In this document: in pieces, positions 1 to 8,077 of the stretch | Layout: the number at the start of each line of letters is the position of its first letter | Numbering within the stretch: the stretch's first letter is position 1 | Origin: Rhizobium oryzihabitans | GTDB taxonomy: Bacteria; Pseudomonadota; Alphaproteobacteria; Rhizobiales; Rhizobiaceae | Direction: 5' to 3' | NCBI RefSeq assembly: GCF_010669145.1 | Contig: NZ_CP048632.1 | Span: 3,058,501-3,122,500 of the forward strand | Length of the DNA stretch: 64,000 nt | Program-made: the position numbers and the translations under genes | The notes under the pieces: generated by a model | What the model was told of the DNA's origin: nothing | What the model saw: the letters and a program-made list of their open reading frames with translations, nothing else | Databases searched by the model: none

Positions 1-686
1 GAGCTTTTGCGCTTCGTCAGCCAGCGTACCACGGGCTTGTCGAATAGCGGCGCGACCTTGCTGTCGAAAAACTGGCGCTGTTCGGCAATTGAGCGGCTTT
101 GAGCCATTTCCGTCAACTTGACGCCGTGCAGGCGGGCCATGAGATGGCCGGCACCGATGAAACGGCCGAGCAGGCCGGTGCGGTAGATGTTCCGGTCAAA
201 GACCGAGATGCGACGACGGCCGGACAGCGTACGCTTCGACCAGTAGGCCTTGGTCGTGTCATCGAGATGGTCGGCGATGAAGCGGTCATAACCATGGCTG
301 TTGCTGCGCGTATTGGCGCGGCCGAACTGGCGAACAACGTCCTGATGGGCGGGCAGATGGCGGAAGGCGGCCAGCTTCAGCTTGTTGAGAGCGATGTGAT
401 GCGGGTTCAAATCCACCACATCGATGCTGGCCGGATTGCGGGAGAGATAGGCCAGCATGTTGCAGCCGCCCGAGCCGATGGTGACGATGCGGTGGCCTTC
501 GCCAAGCTCCATCGCTTCCATGTCGATTTCCGGGTCTTCCCAGATCTGCGGATAAACGAGGCCGGAAAACAGGACGCCGAAGAACCGTTCGGAAAGACCG
601 CTTTTCGAGAGTGCCTTGTGCTGGAGCAGCGCGGACTTCAGTTTTGTGTTTTTGCTGAAGCCGGTCTTGGGTGCCGCACTCGTCAT
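1..686 (-). CDS. btaA: S-adenosylmethionine:diacylglycerol 3-amino-3-carboxypropyltransferase BtaA, 3' end outside window
   Basis: The first 228 codons are present; the gene runs off the left edge. The reading is MTSAAPKTGF..., then FSGLVYPQIWEDPEID near residues 42-57, a glycine-rich VTIGSGGCNMLAYLSR stretch (about 70-85) fitting an SAM-binding loop, and VVDLNPHHIALNKLKL. These are characteristic of BtaA, which moves the aminocarboxypropyl group of SAM to diacylglycerol in the first step of making the betaine lipid DGTS. The ATG at 686 follows a GAGGTGA ribosome site. The methyltransferase BtaB normally lies next to it and would be to the left of the window. The fragment is recognised from family memory, not a search. 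Confidence 0.85.
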   Translation of the reverse strand, partial: MTSAAPKTGFSKNTKLKSALLQHKALSKSGLSERFFGVLFSGLVYPQIWEDPEIDMEAMELGEGHRIVTIGSGGCNMLAYLSRNPASIDVVDLNPHHIALNKLKLAAFRHLPAHQDVVRQFGRANTRSNSHGYDRFIADHLDDTTKAYWSKRTLSGRRRISVFDRNIYRTGLLGRFIGAGHLMARLHGVKLTEMAQSRSIAEQRQFFDSKVAPLFDKPVVRWLTKRKS

Positions 687-993
687 ATGTTCACCTCTCA
701 GTCGATTGAGAGGCGTCTACAGCCGTGACGCTACAGTTTGATGACAGGGGCTGTGGGCGGAAGCAACGAATCGAAAAGACGCATGAAACGGATCGACTTT
801 GCAAAGCGCTGAGGGTGTTCTCACCGGTCGTGGCGCCATCCTCGGGCGTGACCCGAGGATCCATGAGTACGTCGAAATCGTTAATCCTCGGGTCAAGCCC
901 GAGGATGACGGAGAGGTTTTTCGGCGCTTTTCGCCGCCAGTATCAAGAAACCAGCCTGATCTGGATGGTGTTCCCGATGCAGCCTCGAAGCAA
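687..993. other. Intergenic region between btaA and lytic transglycosylase gene
   Basis: About 307 bases with no convincing gene. The right edge of btaA (its ribosome site and presumed promoter) lies at 687-730. The middle holds the palindromic repeat described at 835-911. The stretch up to 993 is the 3' side of the minus-strand transglycosylase gene, so the repeat may also act as its transcription stop. Short reading frames crossing here look like chance openings of GC-rich DNA. Confidence 0.6.
835..911. repeat. RIME-like double-palindrome intergenic repeat
   Basis: Two small palindromes, each built on a CCTCGGG...CCCGAGG core, stand at about 838-860 and 885-905. They are arranged so that the outer sequences CCATCCTCGGG and CCCGAGGATGACGG are also inverted relative to each other. 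This two-hairpin form resembles the rhizobial RIME family and is shared in design with the element at 43826-43938. Sits in an intergenic gap. Copy number elsewhere in the genome cannot be seen here. Confidence 0.6.
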
Positions 994-2064
994 TCACTTG
1001 CGCAGAACGTGCAGCATGCCCTTGCGCTTGGCGTCGTAGTAATAACCGCGTGCATAAAGACGGACTGCGTTGTCGCGGTTGCTATCGGCCACAAGCCATG
1101 CGCCACGCAGATATTTGACGGCGTATTTGAGGTTCGTTTCGGCGTCGAACAGGCCGGAAGCGGGGCCATCAAAGCCCATGGAGCGGGCAGTGGCGTGCTT
1201 GATCTGCATCAGACCGAAGTGGCCGCCATTATAGGCGCCGGGATTGTACATGCTTTCACGCTGGACCACGCGGTGCACCAGATCTTCCGGCACATTATAC
1301 ATGACCGCATATTTCGAAATCAGCCCACTCAGTTTTTCGCGCCCGGCAGGTGCCGACTTGAGAGGAGCCGTCACGGTTTCATTCTGCCGGATGGCGGCAA
1401 GGGCGGCATTGGTCGGGCCCGCGGCATAGGCGAGAACCGTGCTGTCAGGCTTCGGCAGCGGAATGACCTTGCGCTCGGCCGTCAGTTCGGTGCCGATCGA
1501 TGGGGTGCCAGGTGGCGGCGGCGCGGGCGGGAAGCTGCCCTTGACGGCAACCACCTGCGGCAGATCGGCGGCGGCGTTGTGGGTGGACGATTGTGCTGCG
1601 GCTCCAGCTGTCTCGATCGCGGTTGCTGCCGGCGTTGCGGCATGGGGTGCGAGAGCAGCCGCTGTGGCCGGCGCTGACGTCGTCACGGTCGCCAGCGCCA
1701 TCTCTGCCGGTTGCTGCATCTGGGCGCTGATCGCCGCTGCTGCTGCGATTTCAGAGGCTGGCGGCAGGGCCACACGGCCACCCTTGACGGCGACGGCGGT
1801 AGGAAGCGTTGCAGGTTGCGAAGCGGTGGCGGCGTCTGTCGCCGGTGCGGCCGGCGTTACGCCTGCTGCGGTTTCAGCCGTTGCCGGCTGTGTCGATGCC
1901 TGCGCAGGAGCGGCAGTGGGGTTGACTGCCGCAATTTTCGGGCCGTCCGGCCCTTCCTTGGCGGTATATTCGACACTTGTGCATCCAGCCAATGCCAGTG
2001 CGAGGCCCACGGTGGAAGACAGAAGAACTGCACTTCTTCCGCGGAATTTGCCCGAATTTCGCAT
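994..2064 (-). CDS. Lytic transglycosylase lipoprotein (SLT domain)
   Basis: 356 residues. A signal peptide ends in a lipobox, LALAGC, with Cys28 as the probable lipidated residue. Residues about 30-240 form a long low-complexity linker rich in Ala, Pro and Thr. Residues about 244-356 are an SLT/transglycosylase domain: HRVVQRES with the likely catalytic Glu270, then GGHFGLMQIKHATARSMGF and ETNLKYAVKYL. Such enzymes cleave the MurNAc-GlcNAc bond with anhydro-MurNAc formation; here it would be anchored at a membrane facing the periplasm. The usual AYNAG motif is replaced by LYARGYYY, typical of some rhizobial members. Monocistronic, with a 135-bp gap to the LysE gene upstream. Confidence 0.85.
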   Translation of the reverse strand: MRNSGKFRGRSAVLLSSTVGLALALAGCTSVEYTAKEGPDGPKIAAVNPTAAPAQASTQPATAETAAGVTPAAPATDAATASQPATLPTAVAVKGGRVALPPASEIAAAAAISAQMQQPAEMALATVTTSAPATAAALAPHAATPAATAIETAGAAAQSSTHNAAADLPQVVAVKGSFPPAPPPPGTPSIGTELTAERKVIPLPKPDSTVLAYAAGPTNAALAAIRQNETVTAPLKSAPAGREKLSGLISKYAVMYNVPEDLVHRVVQRESMYNPGAYNGGHFGLMQIKHATARSMGFDGPASGLFDAETNLKYAVKYLRGAWLVADSNRDNAVRLYARGYYYDAKRKGMLHVLRK

Positions 2065-2200
2065 GTTGCCGCCTTCGTTATGCCTGTCTCTCGATACCCC
2101 CGCGTCAAGCGAAGCAGGCAGTGTCCCGTCGAGCCTTCATTAACCTATTGTAAGGATAGCGGCAAGCCGGGACGTGGCTCCCCGGCTTTCAGGCGGTTTT

Positions 2201-2836
2201 TCAGGCCGCGATGCGCCTGTAGCCGGCGCTGACGGCGCGGCCGGAAATGAAGTGGGTGCGGTATTTCGGCCGGATTTTTTTGTTGCCGGACATGCGGCGC
2301 ACCAGCGAAAGCGTGGAGCTGAAAAACAGCGCCTGCAGGGTGAGAACGGCAAGCGCCACCAGCATGATTGCGGCCTGAGCCGTGGCGAATGTTTCGATGG
2401 CATTGCCGGAGGCGGAAACAAACTGCGGTAACAGCGCCAGGAAGAACGCGAAATAGCGCGGGCGCAACGCGGCCATGGCGTAGCAGTCGCGGAAAATGCC
2501 GCTCCAGGACTTGCCCGGCAGATTGTCGTTATCCGCATTGGCCGCCTGGGCTGCGGGCGTGGCAAAGGTCCAGAGCAGGAACAGCATGAGCCAGCCAAGG
2601 CCGGCCCATTGAACGATCTCCACGAAGGATTGCGGCAAATAGGTGAGCCCGGCCACCGGAATGGCCGAAATCGTCATGGCCGTGACAATACCGAGCGCTC
2701 CGCCGCTGACGGAGGCGAAGACCGTTTTCCTGCCGCGAATGCCGGCATAGGAAGCCACGGAGAATACAAGGGGAGAGGGAAGTGCGAACACAACGGCACA
2801 TGCTGCACAAAAAATCAGCCAGGCCTGTCCAGACAT
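2201..2836 (-). CDS. LysE/RhtB family amino-acid exporter-like protein
   Basis: 211 residues from the chosen ATG at 2836, which is preceded by an AAGGAGGAAGAGA ribosome site; a longer frame begins nine codons upstream without one. Six hydrophobic segments, beginning with the N-terminal helix in GQAWLIFCAACAVVFALPSP, fit the LysE/RhtB topology. The proline motif that follows the first helix (usually PGP) reads ALPSPLVF, so it is a divergent member. Function inferred only at family level: efflux of an amino acid or derivative. No linked regulator is present. Its stop lies in a spacer before the transglycosylase gene. Confidence 0.75.
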   Translation of the reverse strand: MSGQAWLIFCAACAVVFALPSPLVFSVASYAGIRGRKTVFASVSGGALGIVTAMTISAIPVAGLTYLPQSFVEIVQWAGLGWLMLFLLWTFATPAAQAANADNDNLPGKSWSGIFRDCYAMAALRPRYFAFFLALLPQFVSASGNAIETFATAQAAIMLVALAVLTLQALFFSSTLSLVRRMSGNKKIRPKYRTHFISGRAVSAGYRRIAA

Positions 2837-2887
2837 TCTCTTCCTCCTTGCCCTCCCTGTCACCGCATTAATTAGCCTATCGTAAAA

Positions 2888-4099
2888 TTAGGCCGCTGTG
2901 AACGGTTGACCGACGTGTTCCATCACTTCGGTAAACCATTTTGCAGAAAGGTCGAAATGCTTTCCGCCCTTGATACGCGGAAACTCGATGGTCCGCAATT
3001 TGCCGTTCTGGTCTTCATCATGGCCGGTGACGCCCGAGACCTTGTTGAGCGCGCTTTCGACGGCGAGATCAACCATGCCCTGGATGAGGCGCAGATCGTC
3101 GCCATTGGCGGGCGCGGAGCGCGCGAAATAGCCAGACTTCTGCACCATGGAGCGTTCGGCGCCGATGAGGCCGGCAAACTGCTTCTGGAACCAGCCGCCG
3201 ACATTGATGGTGTCGATCTTCACATGCCCGAAGGCATCGCGCTTGACGGCCTCGCCGGAGGCTTCACGCTCGGCAACGATGGAATCGAGGCCAGCACCTT
3301 CGGAAACGAACAGCGTGACATAGCCGTGCCTGTCCATGATGGCCTTCAGGCGTTCGGCTTCCGCCTCGATGTCGAAGGCCATTTCCGGCAGGTAGATGCC
3401 GTCGATATTCTTCATCTGCGTGTTCATCATCAGGCCTTCGACATATTCATTGCCGCTGGTCTTCTGAATATAGGCGCGCGCGGTCGCGGCCGTCAGCCAG
3501 CCACAGTGACGGCCCATGACTTCGTGGATGACAAAGGTCTTCGGGGCAGCGCTCTGTTCGTTGCTGACATTGTCGAAGAAGGAAGCGCCGACTTCGGCGG
3601 CGGTCCAGGCGCCCAGCGACTGCTTGATCGGCACTACGTCATTGTCCACCGTCTTCGGCAGGCCGACGACGGTCAGGTCATAGCCGTTCGCGCCGAGATA
3701 GGCGGCAAGGTCGGCGGCCGTCGTGTTGGTGTCATCGCCACCGATGGTGTGGAGAATGGTGATACCGTCAGCGGCCAGCCGTTCGGCGGCGACGCGCAGC
3801 GGGTTGTCACCCTCTTTCACCAGTCCGCGCTTGGCGCAATCGGCGGCATTGGTGAGCTTGACGCGGCTGTTGCCGATCGGCGATCCGCCGTAACGGTGCA
3901 GCAGCGGGGCCTTTTCGCGCATGTCCTTGGTGATTTCGATGCGGTCACCCAGAAGCACGCCCTGGTAACCGGAGCGATAGGCCACGATGTCGATCTCAGG
4001 CGCAATGTCGCTGTAGCGTTCGATCAGGCCGCCAACGGCGGAAGAGAGACAGGGCGCAAGGCCACCCGCGGTCAGCATTGCGACTTTCTGTTTGGCCAT
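2888..4099 (-). CDS. pfp: Pyrophosphate-dependent 6-phosphofructokinase
   Basis: 403 residues; ATG at 4099 follows AAAGGAGAG, so 14 upstream in-frame codons are excluded. The PFK fold motifs are all present: TAGGLAPC at 10-17, GGDDTNT at 120-126, PKTVDND at 148-154 and MGRHCGW at 195-201. In ATP-dependent enzymes the second motif is GGDGS and the third is GTxDND. Asp123 and Lys149 here are the known markers of the PPi-dependent class, so this enzyme should phosphorylate fructose 6-phosphate reversibly with pyrophosphate. Many databases name it pfkA or pfp. Monocistronic on the minus strand, divergent from the djlA-like gene with a 317-bp gap. Confidence 0.88.
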   Translation of the reverse strand: MAKQKVAMLTAGGLAPCLSSAVGGLIERYSDIAPEIDIVAYRSGYQGVLLGDRIEITKDMREKAPLLHRYGGSPIGNSRVKLTNAADCAKRGLVKEGDNPLRVAAERLAADGITILHTIGGDDTNTTAADLAAYLGANGYDLTVVGLPKTVDNDVVPIKQSLGAWTAAEVGASFFDNVSNEQSAAPKTFVIHEVMGRHCGWLTAATARAYIQKTSGNEYVEGLMMNTQMKNIDGIYLPEMAFDIEAEAERLKAIMDRHGYVTLFVSEGAGLDSIVAEREASGEAVKRDAFGHVKIDTINVGGWFQKQFAGLIGAERSMVQKSGYFARSAPANGDDLRLIQGMVDLAVESALNKVSGVTGHDEDQNGKLRTIEFPRIKGGKHFDLSAKWFTEVMEHVGQPFTAA

Positions 4100-4416
4100 C
4101 GTGGCTCTCCTTTTGCGTATATTCAAAGACATGTCTGGCAAATGGATGCGACAGCCACGTGTAGGTGTAAAGTGAATTTATCAAGAAAAACGCCGATTTC
4201 TCGCGGTTTTTCAGCGGCTTGAGGAAGGAGTCCGAATATAATCGTTTCAATCCGTATCGTCTGTCCCGTGTTCGCGCAGCCTGTGGAAAACTGCAGTCGT
4301 GTCGGTTGCCGCGCTCTTGTTCCTGAAGCAAAACTGTCGCAAAGATGAATAAAAGTTAATGCCGCAGCGTTGCGGGGCATATTGCATTCGCGGCAATATC
4401 CCGTCATGCTTGTTGC

Positions 4417-5157
4417 ATGATGTTCGATTTCGCCTGTCTGCAAATTTCATCCCTGTGGGAGCGGCTGCTCGGCGCAATCGGCGACGCGGCAGGTGGCGCG
4501 CTCGGACGCGTGGTGGAAGCTATCCGCACCCTCTTCGAGGGAGATCCGGAAACCCGCCGCAAGGTTTCATTCTCGGTTGCAATCATTGCACTCTCCGCAA
4601 AGATGGCGAAGGCCGATGGTGTCGTCAACGATGCCGAGGTGCGCGCTTTCCGGCAGATCTTCGACTTTCCCGAAGAAGAAGCTAGAAACGTCGCGCGTCT
4701 TTATAATCTCGCGCGACAGGACGTTGCCGGTTATGAGGCCTATGCCGAGCGTCTTGCCGGTCTGTGCGGTTCCGGCCATGACAATTGCGAGATGCTGGAA
4801 AGCGTCATTGACGGTCTGTTCCACATCGCCAAGGCTGACGGGCTGATCCACGAACGGGAGCTGGCTTTCCTCGGCCGTATCGCGGAAATCTTCCATATCA
4901 CCGAAGATCACTTTGAAACGATCATGGCGCGGCACGTTCACATGGATGGGCGCGATCCCTACCGCGTGCTCGGCGTTTCGCCCTCGGACGACTTTCTGGA
5001 TATTCGCAAGCGTTACCGTTCGCTGGTCGCCGAGCATCATCCGGACAAGCTCATCGCACGCGGCGTGCCGATGGAATTGCATGCCGCCGCGAATGAGCGT
5101 ATGGCGGCCCTCAATGCCGCCTATGCGGCCATCGAGAAAGAACGCCGCGTCGCATGA
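4417..5157 (+). CDS. DjlA-like TerB and J-domain co-chaperone protein
   Basis: 246 residues. Residues about 47-170 form a TerB-type helical domain (AKMAKADGVVNDAEV and AKADGLIHERELAFLGRIAE, two acidic repeats). Residues 179-246 form a DnaJ domain with RDPYRVLGVSPSDD and the HPD tripeptide at 208-210 that stimulates DnaK ATPase. This architecture matches DjlA, but the N-terminal membrane helix of Escherichia DjlA is replaced by a short weakly hydrophobic lead. No good ribosome site precedes 4417, so the start is uncertain; GTG around 4454 is an alternative. The stop overlaps ampD by 4 bp, indicating one transcript. Confidence 0.8.
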   Translation: MMFDFACLQISSLWERLLGAIGDAAGGALGRVVEAIRTLFEGDPETRRKVSFSVAIIALSAKMAKADGVVNDAEVRAFRQIFDFPEEEARNVARLYNLARQDVAGYEAYAERLAGLCGSGHDNCEMLESVIDGLFHIAKADGLIHERELAFLGRIAEIFHITEDHFETIMARHVHMDGRDPYRVLGVSPSDDFLDIRKRYRSLVAEHHPDKLIARGVPMELHAAANERMAALNAAYAAIEKERRVA

Positions 5158-5921
5158 GTGAATTTCTGCCGGACTTCAAGGGCGCAGCCGTTGCGCCTTC
5201 GCCCAACCATGGCGAAAGACAGGGCGTGGCAGGCCCGGATATCATCCTCCTGCATTATACAGGCATGACGACCGCCGATGGCGCGCTTTCGTGGCTCTGC
5301 AATCCCGAAAGCCAGGTCTCCAGCCATTATTTCGTCTTCGAGGACGGGCGCGTCATTCAGATGGTTCCTGAAACCCGCCGTGCCTGGCATGCGGGCAAAA
5401 GCACCTGGGCGGGCGATGAGGACATCAATTCCCGATCCATCGGCATCGAAATCGCCAATCAGGGGCATCCCGGCGGCCTGCCGGAATTTCCGGAAAAACA
5501 GGTGGCCGCCGTCATCGAATTGTGTCGCGATTGCGGCCAGCGCTGGAATATCGCCCCTGAAAGGGTGCTTGCGCATTCGGATGTGGCGCCGATCCGCAAG
5601 GTCGATCCGGGTGAAAAATTCCCGTGGGACATCCTGTCGCAGCACGGTGTCGGCCATTGGGTTGAACCCGCGCCGATCCGCGGCGGACGCTTTTTCCAGC
5701 GCGGCGACCATGGCCAGCCGGTGGAAGCGTTGCAATCGATGCTTTCCATATACGGATACGGCGTTGAAATAACAGGCGCTTATTGTGAGAAGACGGAGGG
5801 TGCCGTGGCCGCCTTCCAGCGGCATTTCCGCCCGGCGCTGGTGGATGGCATCGCGGATTTTTCCACTATTGACACGCTTCACCGGTTGATTGCCAGCCTG
5901 CCGAAATTTTCGGCCGCTTAA
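5154..5921 (+). CDS. ampD: N-acetylmuramoyl-L-alanine amidase AmpD with peptidoglycan-binding domain
   Basis: 255 residues with no signal peptide, so probably cytoplasmic. The amidase_2 domain (about 28-160) shows LLHYTG with His34, WHAGKS near 79, IGIEI at 96-100, and LAHSDVAPIRKVDPGEKFPW with His141, Lys149 and Asp151; His34, His141 and Asp151 match the zinc ligands of AmpD. Residues about 183-245 resemble a PG_binding_1 helical bundle. The enzyme would strip the peptide from anhydro-muropeptides during wall recycling, the products of the two lytic transglycosylases nearby. ATGA overlap with the upstream co-chaperone gene. Confidence 0.88.
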   Translation: MSEFLPDFKGAAVAPSPNHGERQGVAGPDIILLHYTGMTTADGALSWLCNPESQVSSHYFVFEDGRVIQMVPETRRAWHAGKSTWAGDEDINSRSIGIEIANQGHPGGLPEFPEKQVAAVIELCRDCGQRWNIAPERVLAHSDVAPIRKVDPGEKFPWDILSQHGVGHWVEPAPIRGGRFFQRGDHGQPVEALQSMLSIYGYGVEITGAYCEKTEGAVAAFQRHFRPALVDGIADFSTIDTLHRLIASLPKFSAA

Positions 5922-5943
5922 ACGCGAATTCTGGAAAATAGTT

Positions 5944-5976
5944 CCCCGTTTTCGGGGCGTTCAAGTCGCTTTTTTT
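5944..5976 (+). terminator. Weak terminator-like hairpin after ampD
   Basis: A 5-bp stem CCCCG/CGGGG with a TTTT loop (5944-5957) is followed, after a 12-nt gap, by seven T residues (5970-5976). The gap makes it a poor classical terminator; it is listed because it is the only candidate between ampD and the transglycosylase gene. Confidence 0.3.
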
Positions 5977-6168
5977 GATGTGCCACAGTTAATCCGCATT
6001 GAGGAAGTCTAAGAACGGCACTGGACGCGGTGCTGTTCTTCAGGGGAACTTGCCGTCAATATCAATCAAGGAGACTGGACTGTGGAAGGTCGTGATCGAC
6101 TTTCCACGCGCTGGACATTTGTATCGTTTCATTGTTCCGGTTATCCGATCTGGAGACTTTTTCAGCAT

Positions 6169-6707
6169 ATGAACAGAGTTTTTGTTGCTGTCGCAGCGGG
6201 CGTTGCTATGCTCGTTTCGCAGGCGGGGATTGCTTTTGCCAAAGACGAGGACGTCAAGACCAAGACCGTGACGCTGGAGACCTTCTTCCGCAAACCCGGT
6301 TATCCCATTCCGGAAAAGAGTCTGCCTTCGTCGCTCAAGAATGATTATTCCGATCTGATCGTCAAATATGCCAAGCGTTACGGCGTTCCCACCAATCTGG
6401 CGCATGCCGTCGTTTCTGTGGAAAGCAGGTTCAATCCCAAGGCCCGCGGCAGCGCAGGCGAGGTCGGGCTGATGCAGATCAAGCCGGCAACGGCGCGCAT
6501 GATGGGCTTTCGCGGCACGACCAAGGCTCTTTATGATCCCGAGACCAATATTCGCTGGGCATGCAATATCTGGCGACCGCCCATCAGCTTGGCGGCGGCG
6601 AGGTTTGCAGCACGATCCTGCGTTACAATGCCGGCCATGGCGCCACCCGCATGAACCCGGTGTCCAAGCGTTATTGCGGCAAGGTGCAGGCGCTTCTGGC
6701 CAGCTGA
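6169..6707 (+). pseudogene. Small secreted lytic transglycosylase (SLT), frame broken by one missing base
   Basis: From ATG 6169 the reading is MNRVFVAVAAG..., a signal peptide ending ...GIAFA. An SLT domain follows with AVVSVESRFNP (catalytic Glu) and GEVGLMQIKPATARMMGF. At 6557-6559 the frame fails. Restoring one G to that run gives TNIRWGMQYLATAH, then RYNAGHGATRMNP and a stop at 6707, for a normal 179-residue enzyme. As read, the frame stops at 6654. A GTG at 6082 with an AAGGAG site 8 bases before it is an alternative start adding 29 residues, but the signal peptide favours 6169. The break is probably a base-call loss. Confidence 0.8.
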
Positions 6708-6830
6708 GGCCTTTCGCCAAGGCGTGCGATCTTTCAGATTCGCGCGCCACATGCTTCGGACGTCACGGAAATCGATTCCGGTTCATGCCCGCATGCTGTA
6801 GTCAGGAATAAATCTGATACGGAGCATGGC

Positions 6831-8018
6831 ATGCCGGATTTCAAATATATCGTCGTCGGGGCTGGAATGATGGGTGCGGCGGCGGCGCGGCACCTTTCGG
6901 CGCAAACGGATGGCGTGGCGCTGATCGGACCGGACGAACCCGCCGATCGCAAAACCCATACCGGCGTGTTTTCAAGCCACTACGATGAAGCGCGCATCAC
7001 CCGTGGTTTCGACGGCGATCCGGTCTGGGCGGAATTGGCGCAACGCTCCATCCGGCGCTATACGGAGATCGAGGCAAAAAGCGGCATCCGTTTCTTCACC
7101 GAAGCGGGCTGCCTGTTTACCGGAAATGGCAAGGGGCTTGCCGGAGACTATGTGTCGCGCGCGCTTTCCTCAGCGGGCCGTCTCGGTCTTGGCGTGGAAA
7201 CGATCGGCAGCGACAGGCTTGTCGGCCGCTTCGCGATGTTTTCCCTGCCTGCCGATCACAACGGTTATTTCGAGGCGCGCAATGCCGGGCACGTCAATCC
7301 ACGCGCCCTGGTGAAGGCGCAATGCACCGTTGCCGCGGCGCAGGGCGCGCGGCTGGTGCGCGAGACGGCGGCGCATATTCGCGATACCTCCAAGGGTGTG
7401 GAGGTTTCGACCCGGGAAGGGGCCGTGCACACGGCTGAAAAGGTCATCGTCGCAGCCGGCGGTTTCACCAACATGGCCGATCTTCTGCCGTCGCCGGTCG
7501 ATATGGCGGCGGCGGGCCGCACCATTGCCTTTTTCGAGCTTGATGACGCAAGGCAGGCCCTTTTCGGCACCATGCCCTCGACCATCGTGCTGGCGGAGAC
7601 TGAGGACGATATCGTCTATATTCTTCCGCCCGTGCATTATCCCGACGGCAAGGTCTATCTGAAGATCGGCGGCGAAAGCGAAAAGGGCAGGCTCGAAACG
7701 CTTGCCGAGGCTATCGACTGGTTCCATTCGGACGGCACACCTGGCGAGGTCGAGTTCCTGAAAAAGCGGGCGCTGTCGCTGATGCCGGAACTTGCGGGTT
7801 GCCCGGTGACATCGGGCTCCTGCGTCGCCTCCATCACCCGCAGCGGCTATCCCTATATCGGCTATACGCAATCTTCCAACATCGCGGTTCTGACCGGCGG
7901 CAATTTCGTTTCCGCCAAGTCGTCGGATGAGATCGGGCGGCTGGGCGCGGTGCTGCTTCTGGACGGCCAGCTGACCGAGAATGATTTTGCCGCCGAAATG
8001 TCGCCGGTTTTTATCTGA
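6831..8018 (+). CDS. FAD-dependent oxidoreductase, DAO/sarcosine oxidase-like (copy 1)
   Basis: 395 residues. The N-terminal Rossmann fingerprint is VVGAGMMGAAAARHL (GxGxxG at 10-15). Further conserved stretches are SSHYDEARITRGF, GHVNPRALVKAQ near 160, LPPVHYPDGKVYLKIGG in the middle, and a C-terminal VLTGGNFVSAKSSDEIGRLGAVLLLDG that closes the FAD site. This is the PF01266 layout of enzymes oxidising N-methyl or free amines such as sarcosine. The substrate cannot be read from sequence. It is one of a tandem pair with the next gene, 59 bp apart, in the same direction, suggesting duplication and cotranscription. Confidence 0.8.
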   Translation: MPDFKYIVVGAGMMGAAAARHLSAQTDGVALIGPDEPADRKTHTGVFSSHYDEARITRGFDGDPVWAELAQRSIRRYTEIEAKSGIRFFTEAGCLFTGNGKGLAGDYVSRALSSAGRLGLGVETIGSDRLVGRFAMFSLPADHNGYFEARNAGHVNPRALVKAQCTVAAAQGARLVRETAAHIRDTSKGVEVSTREGAVHTAEKVIVAAGGFTNMADLLPSPVDMAAAGRTIAFFELDDARQALFGTMPSTIVLAETEDDIVYILPPVHYPDGKVYLKIGGESEKGRLETLAEAIDWFHSDGTPGEVEFLKKRALSLMPELAGCPVTSGSCVASITRSGYPYIGYTQSSNIAVLTGGNFVSAKSSDEIGRLGAVLLLDGQLTENDFAAEMSPVFI

Positions 8019-8077
8019 CATCCTTCTGTGGAGCGGCTACAAGGTTGCGACTGAACAGAGCGGATGAAGAGGGCGGC

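Noticed and set aside
99..728. 209-codon plus-strand frame at the left edge
   Set aside because: Lies antisense to the recognised btaA.
835..911. Possible CRISPR from repeated palindromes
   Set aside because: Only two unequal palindromes in inverted order, no regular spacers and no cas genes anywhere in the window.
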